Below, piece after piece: positions 6,187-13,491 of a DNA stretch of 13,491 bases (its first letter is position 1; every line of letters starts with the position of its first letter). The notes under the pieces were generated by a model, which was not told the DNA's origin, searched no databases, and saw nothing but the letters and a program-made list of their open reading frames with translations. The stretch covers positions 1-13,491 of the forward strand of contig CAYYHU010000044.1 of the NCBI GenBank assembly GCA_964471865.1, given 5' to 3'. The position numbers and the translations under genes were made by a program. The DNA comes from CAYMUC01 sp964471865 (GTDB lineage Bacteria > Actinomycetota > Acidimicrobiia > Acidimicrobiales > Ilumatobacteraceae).

Positions 6187-8579
6187 TGACGTCGTTCGAA
6201 GATCGTCCTGACGAGGGTGCCCTGCGGGGCCTCGACACCGCGGCCGTCGAGGAACGTCGCCGCGCCGGGCTCGTCAACCGAGTCGACGAGCGAACGAGTC
6301 GTCGCGTCGGCGAGATCGTGCGGGCCCATGTCGTCACGCGTTTCAACGCATTGTTGGGTGCTGTCGCAGTGGCCGTTTTCGTCACCGGTCGCTGGCAGGA
6401 CGCGTTGTTCGTGGTCGTTCTCGTGGTCAATGCTGCGGTGGGCATCCTCCAGGAATGGCGCGCGAAACGGACCCTCGATGCCCTCGCCATCGTTCATGCG
6501 CCCCAAGCGACGGTGATCCGAGATGGGCTCGAGACGGTGATCGATCCTGGTGACATCGTCAGTGACGATCTGGTGGTGCTGGCTTCTGGCGATCAGGTGG
6601 TCGTGGATGCCCGAGTGATCGAGTCACGCGACGTCGAACTCGATGAGTCCCTGCTCACCGGGGAAGCCGATCCGGTGGCCAAAGTGCCCGGTGATGAGGT
6701 GATGTCGGGAAGTCTGGTCGTCGCCGGGGGAGCGGTCGTGCAGGCCACCGCCGTGGGAGCCCAGGCCTATGCCCATCGGCTCGCCGTCGAGGCGCGAAAG
6801 TTCTCGCTCACGAGTTCGGAGTTGCGTGCGGGAACCGACCAGATCCTGAAGGGAATCTCATGGGTGATCGTCGTTCTCGGTCCCTTGCTCGTCATCGCCG
6901 AGTGGGGACGAGCCGAATCCTGGCAGGACGCGGTGACCAGCGCTGCCAGCGGGGTCGTGGGTATGGTCCCAGAGGGACTGGTCCTGTTGACCACGTTGGC
7001 ATTCGTCGTTGCCGTCGTGGGTTTGGCACGACGTGACGTGTTGGTTCAGGAACTCGCGGCCGTCGAAGGTCTTGCGCGAGTGGACGTGGTCTGTCTCGAC
7101 AAGACCGGAACTTTGACCCAGGGAACCGTCAGCGTCGGAGCGCTCGAGATCGCTGACCACCAGGATCCCGACGAACTTGGGCGAGCGCTTGGAGCTATTG
7201 CCCACGGTCCTGATCCCAACGCTACGACCCGGGCTCTCGCGGATGCCTATGGGCCGCCGATCGATGAGGGGCCCGGCAGCTGGAACCGGGTCGCCGAGAT
7301 CCCGTTCTCCTCGGCACGCAAATGGTCGGCGGTGACCCTGGCCGGTCACGGCTCGTGGTATCTCGGTGCTCCTGATGTTCTCGAGCCTCACGCCGCCGAT
7401 CCCTCCGGCCTCGTCATGCGAGCGCGTCATCTCGCCTCCGAGGGTCGACGAGTGGTCGCGGTGGCCCGTCGGATGGACTCCGTGGACGATCGGGACGACG
7501 ATGATCCGGCCCGAGCGCTGGTGGGAATCACTCTTGTCGGACTCGTCGTGTTGGACGAGCAGATTCGCGACGATGCCGCTGAGACCTTGTCCTATCTTCG
7601 TAGCCAGGGAGTGTCGCTCAAGGTGATCTCTGGCGACCATCCCCTCACCGTGACCGCAGTCGCGCGGCGAGTCGGGCTGGAAGGACTTGATGAGACCGGC
7701 GCGATCGTCGATGCTCGGGGACTTCCCAATGATCCCGAGGCATTGGCCACGATCCTCGACGCTGCCGTCGTGTTGGGTCGGGTAGCTCCCCACCAGAAGC
7801 AGGCCATGGTCGCCGCTTTGCAGTCACGAGGTCACGTGGTGGCCATGACAGGTGATGGTGTCAACGACGCGCTCGCTCTCAAGAGTGCCGATCTCGCGAT
7901 CGCGATGGGCTCGGGAGCTCCGGCATCGCGAGCAGTCGCCCAGCTCGTTCTTCTCGACGGTCGATTCTCCCATCTTCCTCGGGTTCTCGGCGAAGGTCGA
8001 CGTGTCATCGCCAATGTGGAGCGGGTCGCCACCTTGTTCGTCATGAAGAACGTCATGTCGGCGTTGTTGTCACTGGTGACGATTCTGGGTGTCGTGACGT
8101 ATCCGTTCCTTCCCCGGCACATGTCGTTGCTGTCCACGGTGACGATCGGCATTCCCGCCTTCGTGCTGGCGTTGGCTCCCAACGCCCAGTTGTACCGCCC
8201 GGGGTTCGTGCGGCGTGTTCTGAAACGGGCTATTCCCTTTGGTGTGGTCATGGCCGCGAGTTCTCTCGTGGCTTTCGCGATCGCGCAGGGCTCCACCGAC
8301 ACCGTCGACGAAGCTCGCGCCGCCACCCTCGTGACCGCCACGGTGGTCGGGCTGGGGATCCTCGTGAGCATCGCGCGACCGCTACGGTGGTGGAAGGTGG
8401 TGCTGATCGCTTCGATGTCCGCGTTGTTGGCTCTAGCGATCGCTCTTCCCTTCAGTCGGGACCTGTTCGCCGTGTCGATGCCGATCTCATCGGCGGCTCA
8501 GGCGCTTGTCGTCGCTCTGGCCGGCCTGATGGGCGTGGCCATTCTCGCTCGCACTCAGGATCGGAGCGCGACACCATGA
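6186..8579 (+). CDS. ctpE: CtpE-like cation-translocating P-type ATPase
   Basis: Predicted 797-residue membrane pump with all P-type hallmarks. LTGEAD (TGEA at 158-161) is the actuator loop, PEGL at 262-265 sits in M4, DKTGTLT holds the phosphorylated D305, ISGD follows at ~481-484, and the hinge TGDGVND is at 555-561. M1-M2 lie near 52-90 and a helix bundle fills the last ~200 residues. GMVPEGLVLLTT and SGAPASRAVAQLVLL resemble mycobacterial CtpE, reported as a calcium-uptake ATPase, and length matches it. Calcium specificity here is inferred by similarity. There is no N-terminal heavy-metal CxxC domain. ATG 6186 overlaps the previous stop (TGATG) and lacks a clear ribosome site, implying coupling; an open frame back to 5997 overlaps the upstream gene and is not protein-like. 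Confidence 0.9.
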   Translation: MTSFEDRPDEGALRGLDTAAVEERRRAGLVNRVDERTSRRVGEIVRAHVVTRFNALLGAVAVAVFVTGRWQDALFVVVLVVNAAVGILQEWRAKRTLDALAIVHAPQATVIRDGLETVIDPGDIVSDDLVVLASGDQVVVDARVIESRDVELDESLLTGEADPVAKVPGDEVMSGSLVVAGGAVVQATAVGAQAYAHRLAVEARKFSLTSSELRAGTDQILKGISWVIVVLGPLLVIAEWGRAESWQDAVTSAASGVVGMVPEGLVLLTTLAFVVAVVGLARRDVLVQELAAVEGLARVDVVCLDKTGTLTQGTVSVGALEIADHQDPDELGRALGAIAHGPDPNATTRALADAYGPPIDEGPGSWNRVAEIPFSSARKWSAVTLAGHGSWYLGAPDVLEPHAADPSGLVMRARHLASEGRRVVAVARRMDSVDDRDDDDPARALVGITLVGLVVLDEQIRDDAAETLSYLRSQGVSLKVISGDHPLTVTAVARRVGLEGLDETGAIVDARGLPNDPEALATILDAAVVLGRVAPHQKQAMVAALQSRGHVVAMTGDGVNDALALKSADLAIAMGSGAPASRAVAQLVLLDGRFSHLPRVLGEGRRVIANVERVATLFVMKNVMSALLSLVTILGVVTYPFLPRHMSLLSTVTIGIPAFVLALAPNAQLYRPGFVRRVLKRAIPFGVVMAASSLVAFAIAQGSTDTVDEARAATLVTATVVGLGILVSIARPLRWWKVVLIASMSALLALAIALPFSRDLFAVSMPISSAAQALVVALAGLMGVAILARTQDRSATP

Positions 8580-9850
8580 ACCGTCGCCATCAGATCGACG
8601 TGCGCCGAGCCGAACTGCGAGCGTTGGCGCGCCGATCTCGGGAGGTCGTTCTCTTGGCCGCGGTCACCGGGGTCATCACTGGCTTGCTGGTTGCGGGCGT
8701 CGAATACTTCGTCGTCGAGGTCCTGTTCCACGATCTGCTCGATGCCGCTCTGGGATGGCAGATGGTGATCCCCACCGGGGGCTTGATCATGTCGGCTTTC
8801 GTGCTGCGCATGATCGGCGGTGGAGCCAGTCCGTCGACATCGGACGAGTATCTGGCTGCATTTCACGATCGGGAACATCGCCTCGGGATTCGAGCCTTCA
8901 TCGCCCGTTCCATCGCTGCGGTCACGACCTTGTCGAGTGGGGGAGCGCTCGGTCTCGAAGGCCCCTCGTTGTATGCCGGGGCCGTGGTGGGTTCTCAGAC
9001 CCAGAGTCGGCTTCCTGGAATCTTCAGGGGCAGCGATCGACGAGTGCTGATGGTGGCGGGAGCCGCCGCGGGCGTTGCGGCGATCTTCAAGGCCCCAGCG
9101 ACCGGAGCGATCTTCGCTCTCGAGGTGCCCTACCGGGACGATCTGGCGCGACGCATGCTGTTGCCAGCGCTTGTGGCATCGGCGAGTGGCTATCTCTCCT
9201 TCGTCGCCGTCAATGGGACCGAGCCGCTGTTCCGGGCGTTCGGACGCGGAGATTTCGGACTCGCTGAACTCCTCGGTGCGGCTCTCGTGGGCGCGGGTGC
9301 TGCCATCGGTGCCCGGGCGTTCGCCAAAGCGTTGCGATGGGCCAAAGGGCTGGCGGCACGCCGCTCCCTGTGGATCCTGGCAGCAGCCGGGGTGACGTTG
9401 GGGGCTTTGGTGTGGTTGGCAGATGTCCTCACCAACGAGCCCCTCACCTTGGGTCCGGGCTATCAGGTGATCGCATGGGCGGAGTACCCCTCGCCATCGT
9501 TCTGGCTGATCGTGGCGATCCTGGCCATGCGCTGTACGGCGACGGTCGCCACCGTCGCTGGTGGAGGAGTCGGTGGTCTGTTCGTCCCGCTCGTCGTTGC
9601 GGGTGCATTGCTCGGCGAGGCGGTCGGGGGCATCGTCGCGCCCGACGATCTCTCACTGTTCCCCGTTCTCGGAATCGCCGCGTTCCTCGGAGCGGGATAT
9701 CGCGTGCCCTTGGCGGCGGTGATGTTCGTCTCAGAAACCACAGGGCGTCCCGGTTTCATCGTTCCCGGTTTGATCGCAGCCGTGGTGGCCGAGTTGGTGA
9801 TGGGTGAACAGTCGATCACCTCGTATCAGCGTGGTCCGGGAGCACCCTGA
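8576..9850 (+). CDS. ClC-family chloride channel/transporter with Val at the internal proton-glutamate position
   Basis: Predicted 424-residue polytopic membrane protein of the ClC fold, about 10 or more helices. Conserved anion-path elements are SSGGALGLEGPS (120-131, gating glutamate E128), KAPATGAIFALEV (172-184) and GGGVGGLFVP (329-338). The first path motif, usually GSGIP, is replaced by GGGASPS at 81-87. The residue equivalent to the internal proton glutamate (E203 of E. coli ClC) is V184, the state found in ClC channels rather than Cl-/H+ antiporters. No C-terminal CBS domains are present. ATG 8576 overlaps the ATPase stop (ATGA); GGAG at 8563-8566 lies nine bases upstream. Anion preference (chloride, fluoride, nitrate) cannot be decided from what I see. 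Confidence 0.9.
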   Translation: MNRRHQIDVRRAELRALARRSREVVLLAAVTGVITGLLVAGVEYFVVEVLFHDLLDAALGWQMVIPTGGLIMSAFVLRMIGGGASPSTSDEYLAAFHDREHRLGIRAFIARSIAAVTTLSSGGALGLEGPSLYAGAVVGSQTQSRLPGIFRGSDRRVLMVAGAAAGVAAIFKAPATGAIFALEVPYRDDLARRMLLPALVASASGYLSFVAVNGTEPLFRAFGRGDFGLAELLGAALVGAGAAIGARAFAKALRWAKGLAARRSLWILAAAGVTLGALVWLADVLTNEPLTLGPGYQVIAWAEYPSPSFWLIVAILAMRCTATVATVAGGGVGGLFVPLVVAGALLGEAVGGIVAPDDLSLFPVLGIAAFLGAGYRVPLAAVMFVSETTGRPGFIVPGLIAAVVAELVMGEQSITSYQRGPGAP

Positions 9851-9884
9851 GCGCCGGTGGCCACTCGAGCCCGGCAACGGTGAG
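9851..9884. other. Convergent intergenic gap, no clear terminator
   Basis: 34 bp between two convergent stops. Only a 5-bp GCCGG/CCGGC inverted repeat with a long loop is seen (9853-9857 and 9871-9875), too weak to call a terminator. Confidence 0.3.
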
Positions 9885-12182
9885 TCAGTGCGATGAACCC
9901 ACGGGGTTCTCGATCAGTTCGAGAGGCCGAATCGGAACTCGCCATACGTCTCGTCCCAGCGCATTTCGCACCGCGTTGGCTATCGCTGGTGTCACCGAGA
10001 TACACGGGGGTTCCCCGACGCCCTTGGCGCCCATCGGAGCGAGAGGATCCGGATCTTCGACCAAACGAGCGATCACGTCGGAGGTGTCGAGAACGGTGGG
10101 CAGGAGATAGTCGGTGAAGGATGCGTTCTTCACGAGTCCGTTCTCGACGACGATCTCTTCCATGAGGGCGAGTCCCAGGCCTTGAGCGATGCCTCCCTCG
10201 ATCTGACCGATGACCGACAGAGGATTGAGAGCTCGCCCTACGTCTTGGGCCGTGGCGATCTGGACGACGTTCACCGTTCCCAATTCGACGTCGACGTCCA
10301 CGACCGCTCGATGTGCCACGAACGCGAACGCGACGTGGCAATCGCCCTGCCCGTTCTCGTCGAGTTCCTCGGTAGGGGGGTGGTGGTATTCGACGGTCTC
10401 GTCGAAGTCGCGATCCCGGGTCGCGTCGGCCACGGATATCGACCAGTCGCGATCACGATGGACGATGTCGGTCCCCGCGATGTCGAGATCCTCGACGTCA
10501 TGGCCATGCTCCGCGGCGACATGAGCGAGAAGTTGGTTGCGTACGGCCTGGCACGCAGCATCCACCGCTCCACCACTCATCCAGGTCTGGCGCGACGCCG
10601 ATGTCGACCCGGCCGAACCGATGCCGGTGTCGATCGGGTCGAGGACCACCTCATCGACTCCGAGAACGCTTCGTGCGATCTGTTGGGCCAGTACCACGAA
10701 ACCTTGACCGACCTCGGCGGTGGCGAACTTGACGGTGGCGACACCGTTGCGCAGACGGCACCGCGCTGTCGCGAAGTCGTCGAATCCTTCGGAATACATC
10801 AGATTCTTGATGCTCACCCCCCATCCGATACCCCGGCGAACATGATGGGAACGCGTCGTCAATCCCGCTCCACCGGGTAGGTCCAACGGATCGGCATCAG
10901 CTGCCAACGGTGACGGTAGGGGAATGTCGGCGGTTTCTCTCAGACACCGTTCGACCGGAGCGACGTTGCGAACCACCTGTCCGGTGATCAGGGTGTCTCC
11001 CGTCGCCATGGCGTTGCGAAGCCGCAACTCCACGGGATCGAGACCGCATACATCCGCGAGACGTTCCATCTGCATCTCATGCGCGAAACAGGCTTGGACC
11101 ACACCGAAGCCGCGCATGGCCCCACAGGGCGGGTTGTTGGTACGCACTGCGTATCCGTCCACGACCGCATTCGGGCAGCGGTACGGCCCTTGAGCGTGGG
11201 TCACAGCGTTGATCAGAACCGCCGGTGAGGTCGAGGCGTAGGCCCCGCCGTCGAGTACGAAGCGCGCCTCGACCTTGACGAGATGTCCGTCGGCATCGGC
11301 GTGATGGCGCATCCAGATCCGAGCCGGATGACGGTGCACATGGCCGTAGAAGCTCTCTTCGCGGCTGTAGTGCATGCGAATCGGCCGCTGGGTACGCAGC
11401 GCCAACAGGCACGTATGAACCTGGAGAGAGATGTCCTCTCGGGCTCCGAAAGCTCCTCCCACACCTCCGAGCACGAGGCGAACCTGCTCCTCGGGAAGAT
11501 CGAGACACGCCGCGATCTGACGACGATCCTCGTGGAGCCATTGGGTCGCGATGTACAACTCGACGCCTCGTCCATCGGGATCAGGCAGTGCCATGGCCGC
11601 TTCCAGACCTAAAAAGGCCTGGTCCTGCATGCCCATCTCGTACTCGCCTTCGACCTGGTACACCCCGGTCACATCGGGATCACCACAGATGACGCGTTGA
11701 TGGCGAAACACGTTCCCATCGGGGTGAATCGCCTCGGTGGCGTCGTCGAGGCAGGCATGCGGATCCGTCAACGGGGTGAGAACCCGATACTCCACTCGGA
11801 TCGCATCCAGAGCCCGCCGAGCGGTGTCAGGGTGATCGGCTGCAACGGCCGCAATCGGCTGCCCGGCATACAAGACGTCACTCCCCACCGGGGCGAACAC
11901 GGGTTGATCCGCCACGATCAATCCATAGCCGTTGAGACCGGGGACGTCATCGGCGGTCAGCACGGTTTCGACACCGGGGATCTTCCATGCGGCGCTGACA
12001 TCGATACTGACCACGGTCGCTCGCGGATGAGGGCTCCGTAGCGTCGCGCCCCACAGTGCGTTCTCGGCCCAGAGATCAGACGAGAAGGCGAAACGCCCTT
12101 GAACTTTGGCCGGAGCGTCCGGGCGCAACGCACTGGTTCCCAGGGTGCCCCGGCGGACACCGGTGATGACGTCGGTGCTCAC
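9885..12182 (-). CDS. pucD: Molybdenum hydroxylase large subunit, xanthine dehydrogenase D (PucD)-like
   Basis: Predicted 765-residue molybdopterin-binding subunit of the xanthine oxidase family; with its two partners it would oxidise hypoxanthine/xanthine-type purines in the cytoplasm. The N-terminal a/b hammerhead domain (TLRSPHPRATVVSID, VLYAGQPIAAVAADHPD) fills about residues 25-125. The Mo-cofactor domain follows with GMQDQAF, GGVGGAFG at 239-246, GAMRGFG (R357) and GVGEPP near the end, whose E724 is the expected catalytic glutamate. The AMRGFG loop lacks the active-site cysteine motif (AYxCSFR) of CO dehydrogenases, favouring purine or aldehyde substrates. GTG 12182 overlaps the upstream TGA (GTGA), with GAAAGG (12191-12196) eight bases before it. 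Purine specificity rests on remembered similarity to actinobacterial and Bacillus PucD proteins. Confidence 0.88.
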   Translation of the reverse strand: MSTDVITGVRRGTLGTSALRPDAPAKVQGRFAFSSDLWAENALWGATLRSPHPRATVVSIDVSAAWKIPGVETVLTADDVPGLNGYGLIVADQPVFAPVGSDVLYAGQPIAAVAADHPDTARRALDAIRVEYRVLTPLTDPHACLDDATEAIHPDGNVFRHQRVICGDPDVTGVYQVEGEYEMGMQDQAFLGLEAAMALPDPDGRGVELYIATQWLHEDRRQIAACLDLPEEQVRLVLGGVGGAFGAREDISLQVHTCLLALRTQRPIRMHYSREESFYGHVHRHPARIWMRHHADADGHLVKVEARFVLDGGAYASTSPAVLINAVTHAQGPYRCPNAVVDGYAVRTNNPPCGAMRGFGVVQACFAHEMQMERLADVCGLDPVELRLRNAMATGDTLITGQVVRNVAPVERCLRETADIPLPSPLAADADPLDLPGGAGLTTRSHHVRRGIGWGVSIKNLMYSEGFDDFATARCRLRNGVATVKFATAEVGQGFVVLAQQIARSVLGVDEVVLDPIDTGIGSAGSTSASRQTWMSGGAVDAACQAVRNQLLAHVAAEHGHDVEDLDIAGTDIVHRDRDWSISVADATRDRDFDETVEYHHPPTEELDENGQGDCHVAFAFVAHRAVVDVDVELGTVNVVQIATAQDVGRALNPLSVIGQIEGGIAQGLGLALMEEIVVENGLVKNASFTDYLLPTVLDTSDVIARLVEDPDPLAPMGAKGVGEPPCISVTPAIANAVRNALGRDVWRVPIRPLELIENPVGSSH

Positions 12183-12697
12183 GGTGCGGGCCTTTCGGCT
12201 TGGCGAATGGCGATTGCTGTCTCCACCGCGGACAGGATCCGCCCGTACCCGGTGCAGCGACACAAGTTGCCGCTCAAAGCTTCTCGGATCTCGTGACGAG
12301 TGGGATCGGGACGCTGTGTGAGCAGGTGTTCGATCGCCACGACCAGGCCCGGGGTGCAAAAGCCGCATTGGACGGCACCCGCGTGCATCATGGCGGTCTG
12401 CACATCGCTCAAGGTGCCATCCTTGGGCGACAGGCCCTCGACGGTGGTGATCTCCGACCCCACCGCAGACGCCGCGAGTACCAGGCAGGAACATACGGCC
12501 TCACCGTCCATGATGACGGTGCAACTCCCGCATTCTCCTTGTTCACAAGCACCCTTGGCTCCGGGGAGTCCGAGGCGCTCGCGAAGGACGAACAACAGGC
12601 TCTCTCCGATCCAGGCGTCGTCGACGCGGTGATCTGAGCCGTTGATCCGTAGGTCGTAGTGCTCGACGGGTGAACTCGCTGGTGTCGTCGAGGTCAT
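12179..12697 (-). CDS. Molybdenum hydroxylase [2Fe-2S] subunit (XdhC/PucE/CoxS-like)
   Basis: Predicted 172-residue electron-transfer subunit that passes electrons from the Mo centre to FAD. The plant-ferredoxin-like cluster uses C51, C56, C59 (CEQGECGSC) and C71. The second, helical cluster uses C111 and C114 (CGFCTPG) and C146 and C148 (CRCTGY). All eight ligands are intact. ATG 12697 overlaps the stop of the FAD subunit gene (ATGA) and has a strong GAGGAGG site (12708-12714) ten bases upstream. The open frame runs further back to 12880, but that part lies inside the FAD gene and lacks family features. Middle gene of the three-subunit operon. Confidence 0.93.
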   Translation of the reverse strand: MTSTTPASSPVEHYDLRINGSDHRVDDAWIGESLLFVLRERLGLPGAKGACEQGECGSCTVIMDGEAVCSCLVLAASAVGSEITTVEGLSPKDGTLSDVQTAMMHAGAVQCGFCTPGLVVAIEHLLTQRPDPTRHEIREALSGNLCRCTGYGRILSAVETAIAIRQAERPAP

Positions 12698-13491
12698 GAT
12701 GTCAGGGCCTCCTCGAGAAGTCGTCGGGCGAGAACACCCACGGCATGGCGGCGATAGGCGGCACTCGATCGGTGGTCGTCGATCGGTCGGGCTTCGCTCG
12801 CTACCCGAGAACCGAGTTCTCCCAGCACGGGCTCGGGCAGCGTGCGCGCCCGGCTGAGATCGATCTGATCGCTCAGCCAACTCTCGGTTTCATGGCATCG
12901 GACCACCGTCGGTCCCACCGCACCGAGTGCAATCCGGACTTCACCGAGCTCACGCTCGAGCACCAGAGCGGCCGAGGCGACCGAGATGACCATGGCGTTG
13001 CGCGGACCGACCTTGGCGTAACCCTGCCATCCCGTCACCTCCGGAACCGTGATCGCCGTGATGAGTTCACCGGGCTCGAGCACAGTGCGCTTCACTCCGA
13101 CGGTGAAGTCACGAGCGGCGATGCGGCGAGTAGCTCCCCGACGGGCGAGGTGAATCGTGGCGTCGAGGGCCCACAGCACCGGAAGGCCGTCGCCGGCGGG
13201 CGATGACGTGCCGAGGTTTCCTCCCAGGGTTCCTGCCGCTCGGATCTGGGGGGATCCGACCGTGCGAGCGGCCTGGGCGAGTGAGGGCACGAGTCGAGCG
13301 AGTTCACCCCGTTCCATCTCAGCCCATGGAACTCCCGCCCCGATCGTGACAGTTCGGGTCTCGGGGTCATGAGACCACGCCCGGAGCTCGCGAACGCGTC
13401 GTAATGCCAGGACCGAATCGAATCGTCGATGCCCGAAGTTGGTCTCGACCATCAGATCGGTACCGCCGGCCAGGACGGTGTCTGAGGGGTG
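12694..13491 (-). CDS. Molybdenum hydroxylase FAD-binding subunit (XdhB/PucC/CoxM-like), 5' end cut off
   Basis: 265 codons are present; the coding frame continues to the right edge, so the start and perhaps 20 residues are missing. The first visible residues include the FAD-binding motif AGGTDLMVE (minus strand, about 13470-13446). The second FAD motif, TLGGNLGTSSPAGD, follows about 80 residues later. The C-terminal CO_deh_flav_C-like domain ends with the usual YRRHAVGVLARRLL. It accepts electrons from the 2Fe-2S subunit and hands them to NAD+ or another acceptor. ATG 13452 would start inside the FAD motif and is not the real start. The stop overlaps the next gene's ATG by four bases. It is the first visible gene of the operon; the promoter lies outside. 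Confidence 0.93.
   Translation of the reverse strand, partial: HPSDTVLAGGTDLMVETNFGHRRFDSVLALRRVRELRAWSHDPETRTVTIGAGVPWAEMERGELARLVPSLAQAARTVGSPQIRAAGTLGGNLGTSSPAGDGLPVLWALDATIHLARRGATRRIAARDFTVGVKRTVLEPGELITAITVPEVTGWQGYAKVGPRNAMVISVASAALVLERELGEVRIALGAVGPTVVRCHETESWLSDQIDLSRARTLPEPVLGELGSRVASEARPIDDHRSSAAYRRHAVGVLARRLLEEALTS
12708..12714 (-). promoter_or_regulatory. Strong Shine-Dalgarno GAGGAGG of the [2Fe-2S] subunit gene
   Basis: GAGGAGG on the minus strand, ten bases before ATG 12697 and inside the end of the upstream FAD-subunit gene. It decides the start of the small subunit. Confidence 0.75.

Noticed and set aside
6858..7793. 311-codon minus-strand open frame inside the ATPase gene
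   Set aside because: Opposite strand of the phosphorylation and nucleotide-binding domains, which are clearly coding on the plus strand.
10182..10880. 232-codon open frame on the plus strand
   Set aside because: Antisense to the conserved molybdenum hydroxylase large subunit; the translation has no family features.
12183..12494. 104-residue N-terminal extension of the Mo subunit
   Set aside because: It lies inside the coding sequence of the [2Fe-2S] subunit and is low-complexity basic; GTG 12182 with an overlapping stop and a ribosome site is better.

Overview
The window is a dense, GC-rich stretch with frequent GTG starts and little intergenic space. It reads as chromosome of a high-GC actinomycete. 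Three gene contents point that way: a probable F420-dependent luciferase-like oxidoreductase, a CtpE-type P-type ATPase and an archaeal/eukaryotic-type release-factor paralogue (baeRF). An uncultured-type Acidimicrobiia-like lineage is my best guess, but no taxonomic marker is present. I see no rRNA, tRNA, CRISPR array, insertion sequence or phage gene.

Layout: (1) 1-149, the C-terminal end of an unidentified protein with a Pro/Thr repeat, closed by a 13-bp hairpin. (2) 294-947 (+), a TRIC-type membrane protein whose 3' end overlaps the convergent baeRF gene by 59 bp. (3) 2743-889 (-), thrH followed by baeRF. (4) 2821-3474 (+), a beta-carbonic anhydrase that shares a CTAG stop tetranucleotide with convergent trmB. 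(5) 4997-3471 (-), an acyl-CoA thioesterase-like gene and trmB, 6 bp apart. (6) 5089-9850 (+), a three-gene operon of LLM oxidoreductase, CtpE-like cation ATPase and ClC-family anion transporter, with overlapping stop/start codons. (7) 13491-9885 (-), a molybdenum hydroxylase operon (FAD, 2Fe-2S and Mo subunits) resembling purine-degrading xanthine dehydrogenase, in which each stop overlaps the next start. The FAD gene runs off the right edge.

How the genes work together: the three hydroxylase subunits should form one electron-transfer complex (Mo to 2Fe-2S to FAD). The ATPase and ClC protein sit in one transcription unit and may exchange cation and counter-anion across the same membrane; this is inference. 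Carbonic anhydrase, ThrH and TrmB are housekeeping functions.

Two signals stand out. Genes that begin transcription units (TRIC, carbonic anhydrase, LLM) have a TANNNT box 6-7 nt before a GTG start and no usable Shine-Dalgarno, which is the signature of leaderless transcripts. Genes inside operons mostly have purine-rich ribosome sites or overlapping stop/start codons. Second, the ClC protein keeps the gating glutamate but has valine where proton-coupled ClC antiporters have the internal proton glutamate, so it may not be a classical Cl-/H+ exchanger.
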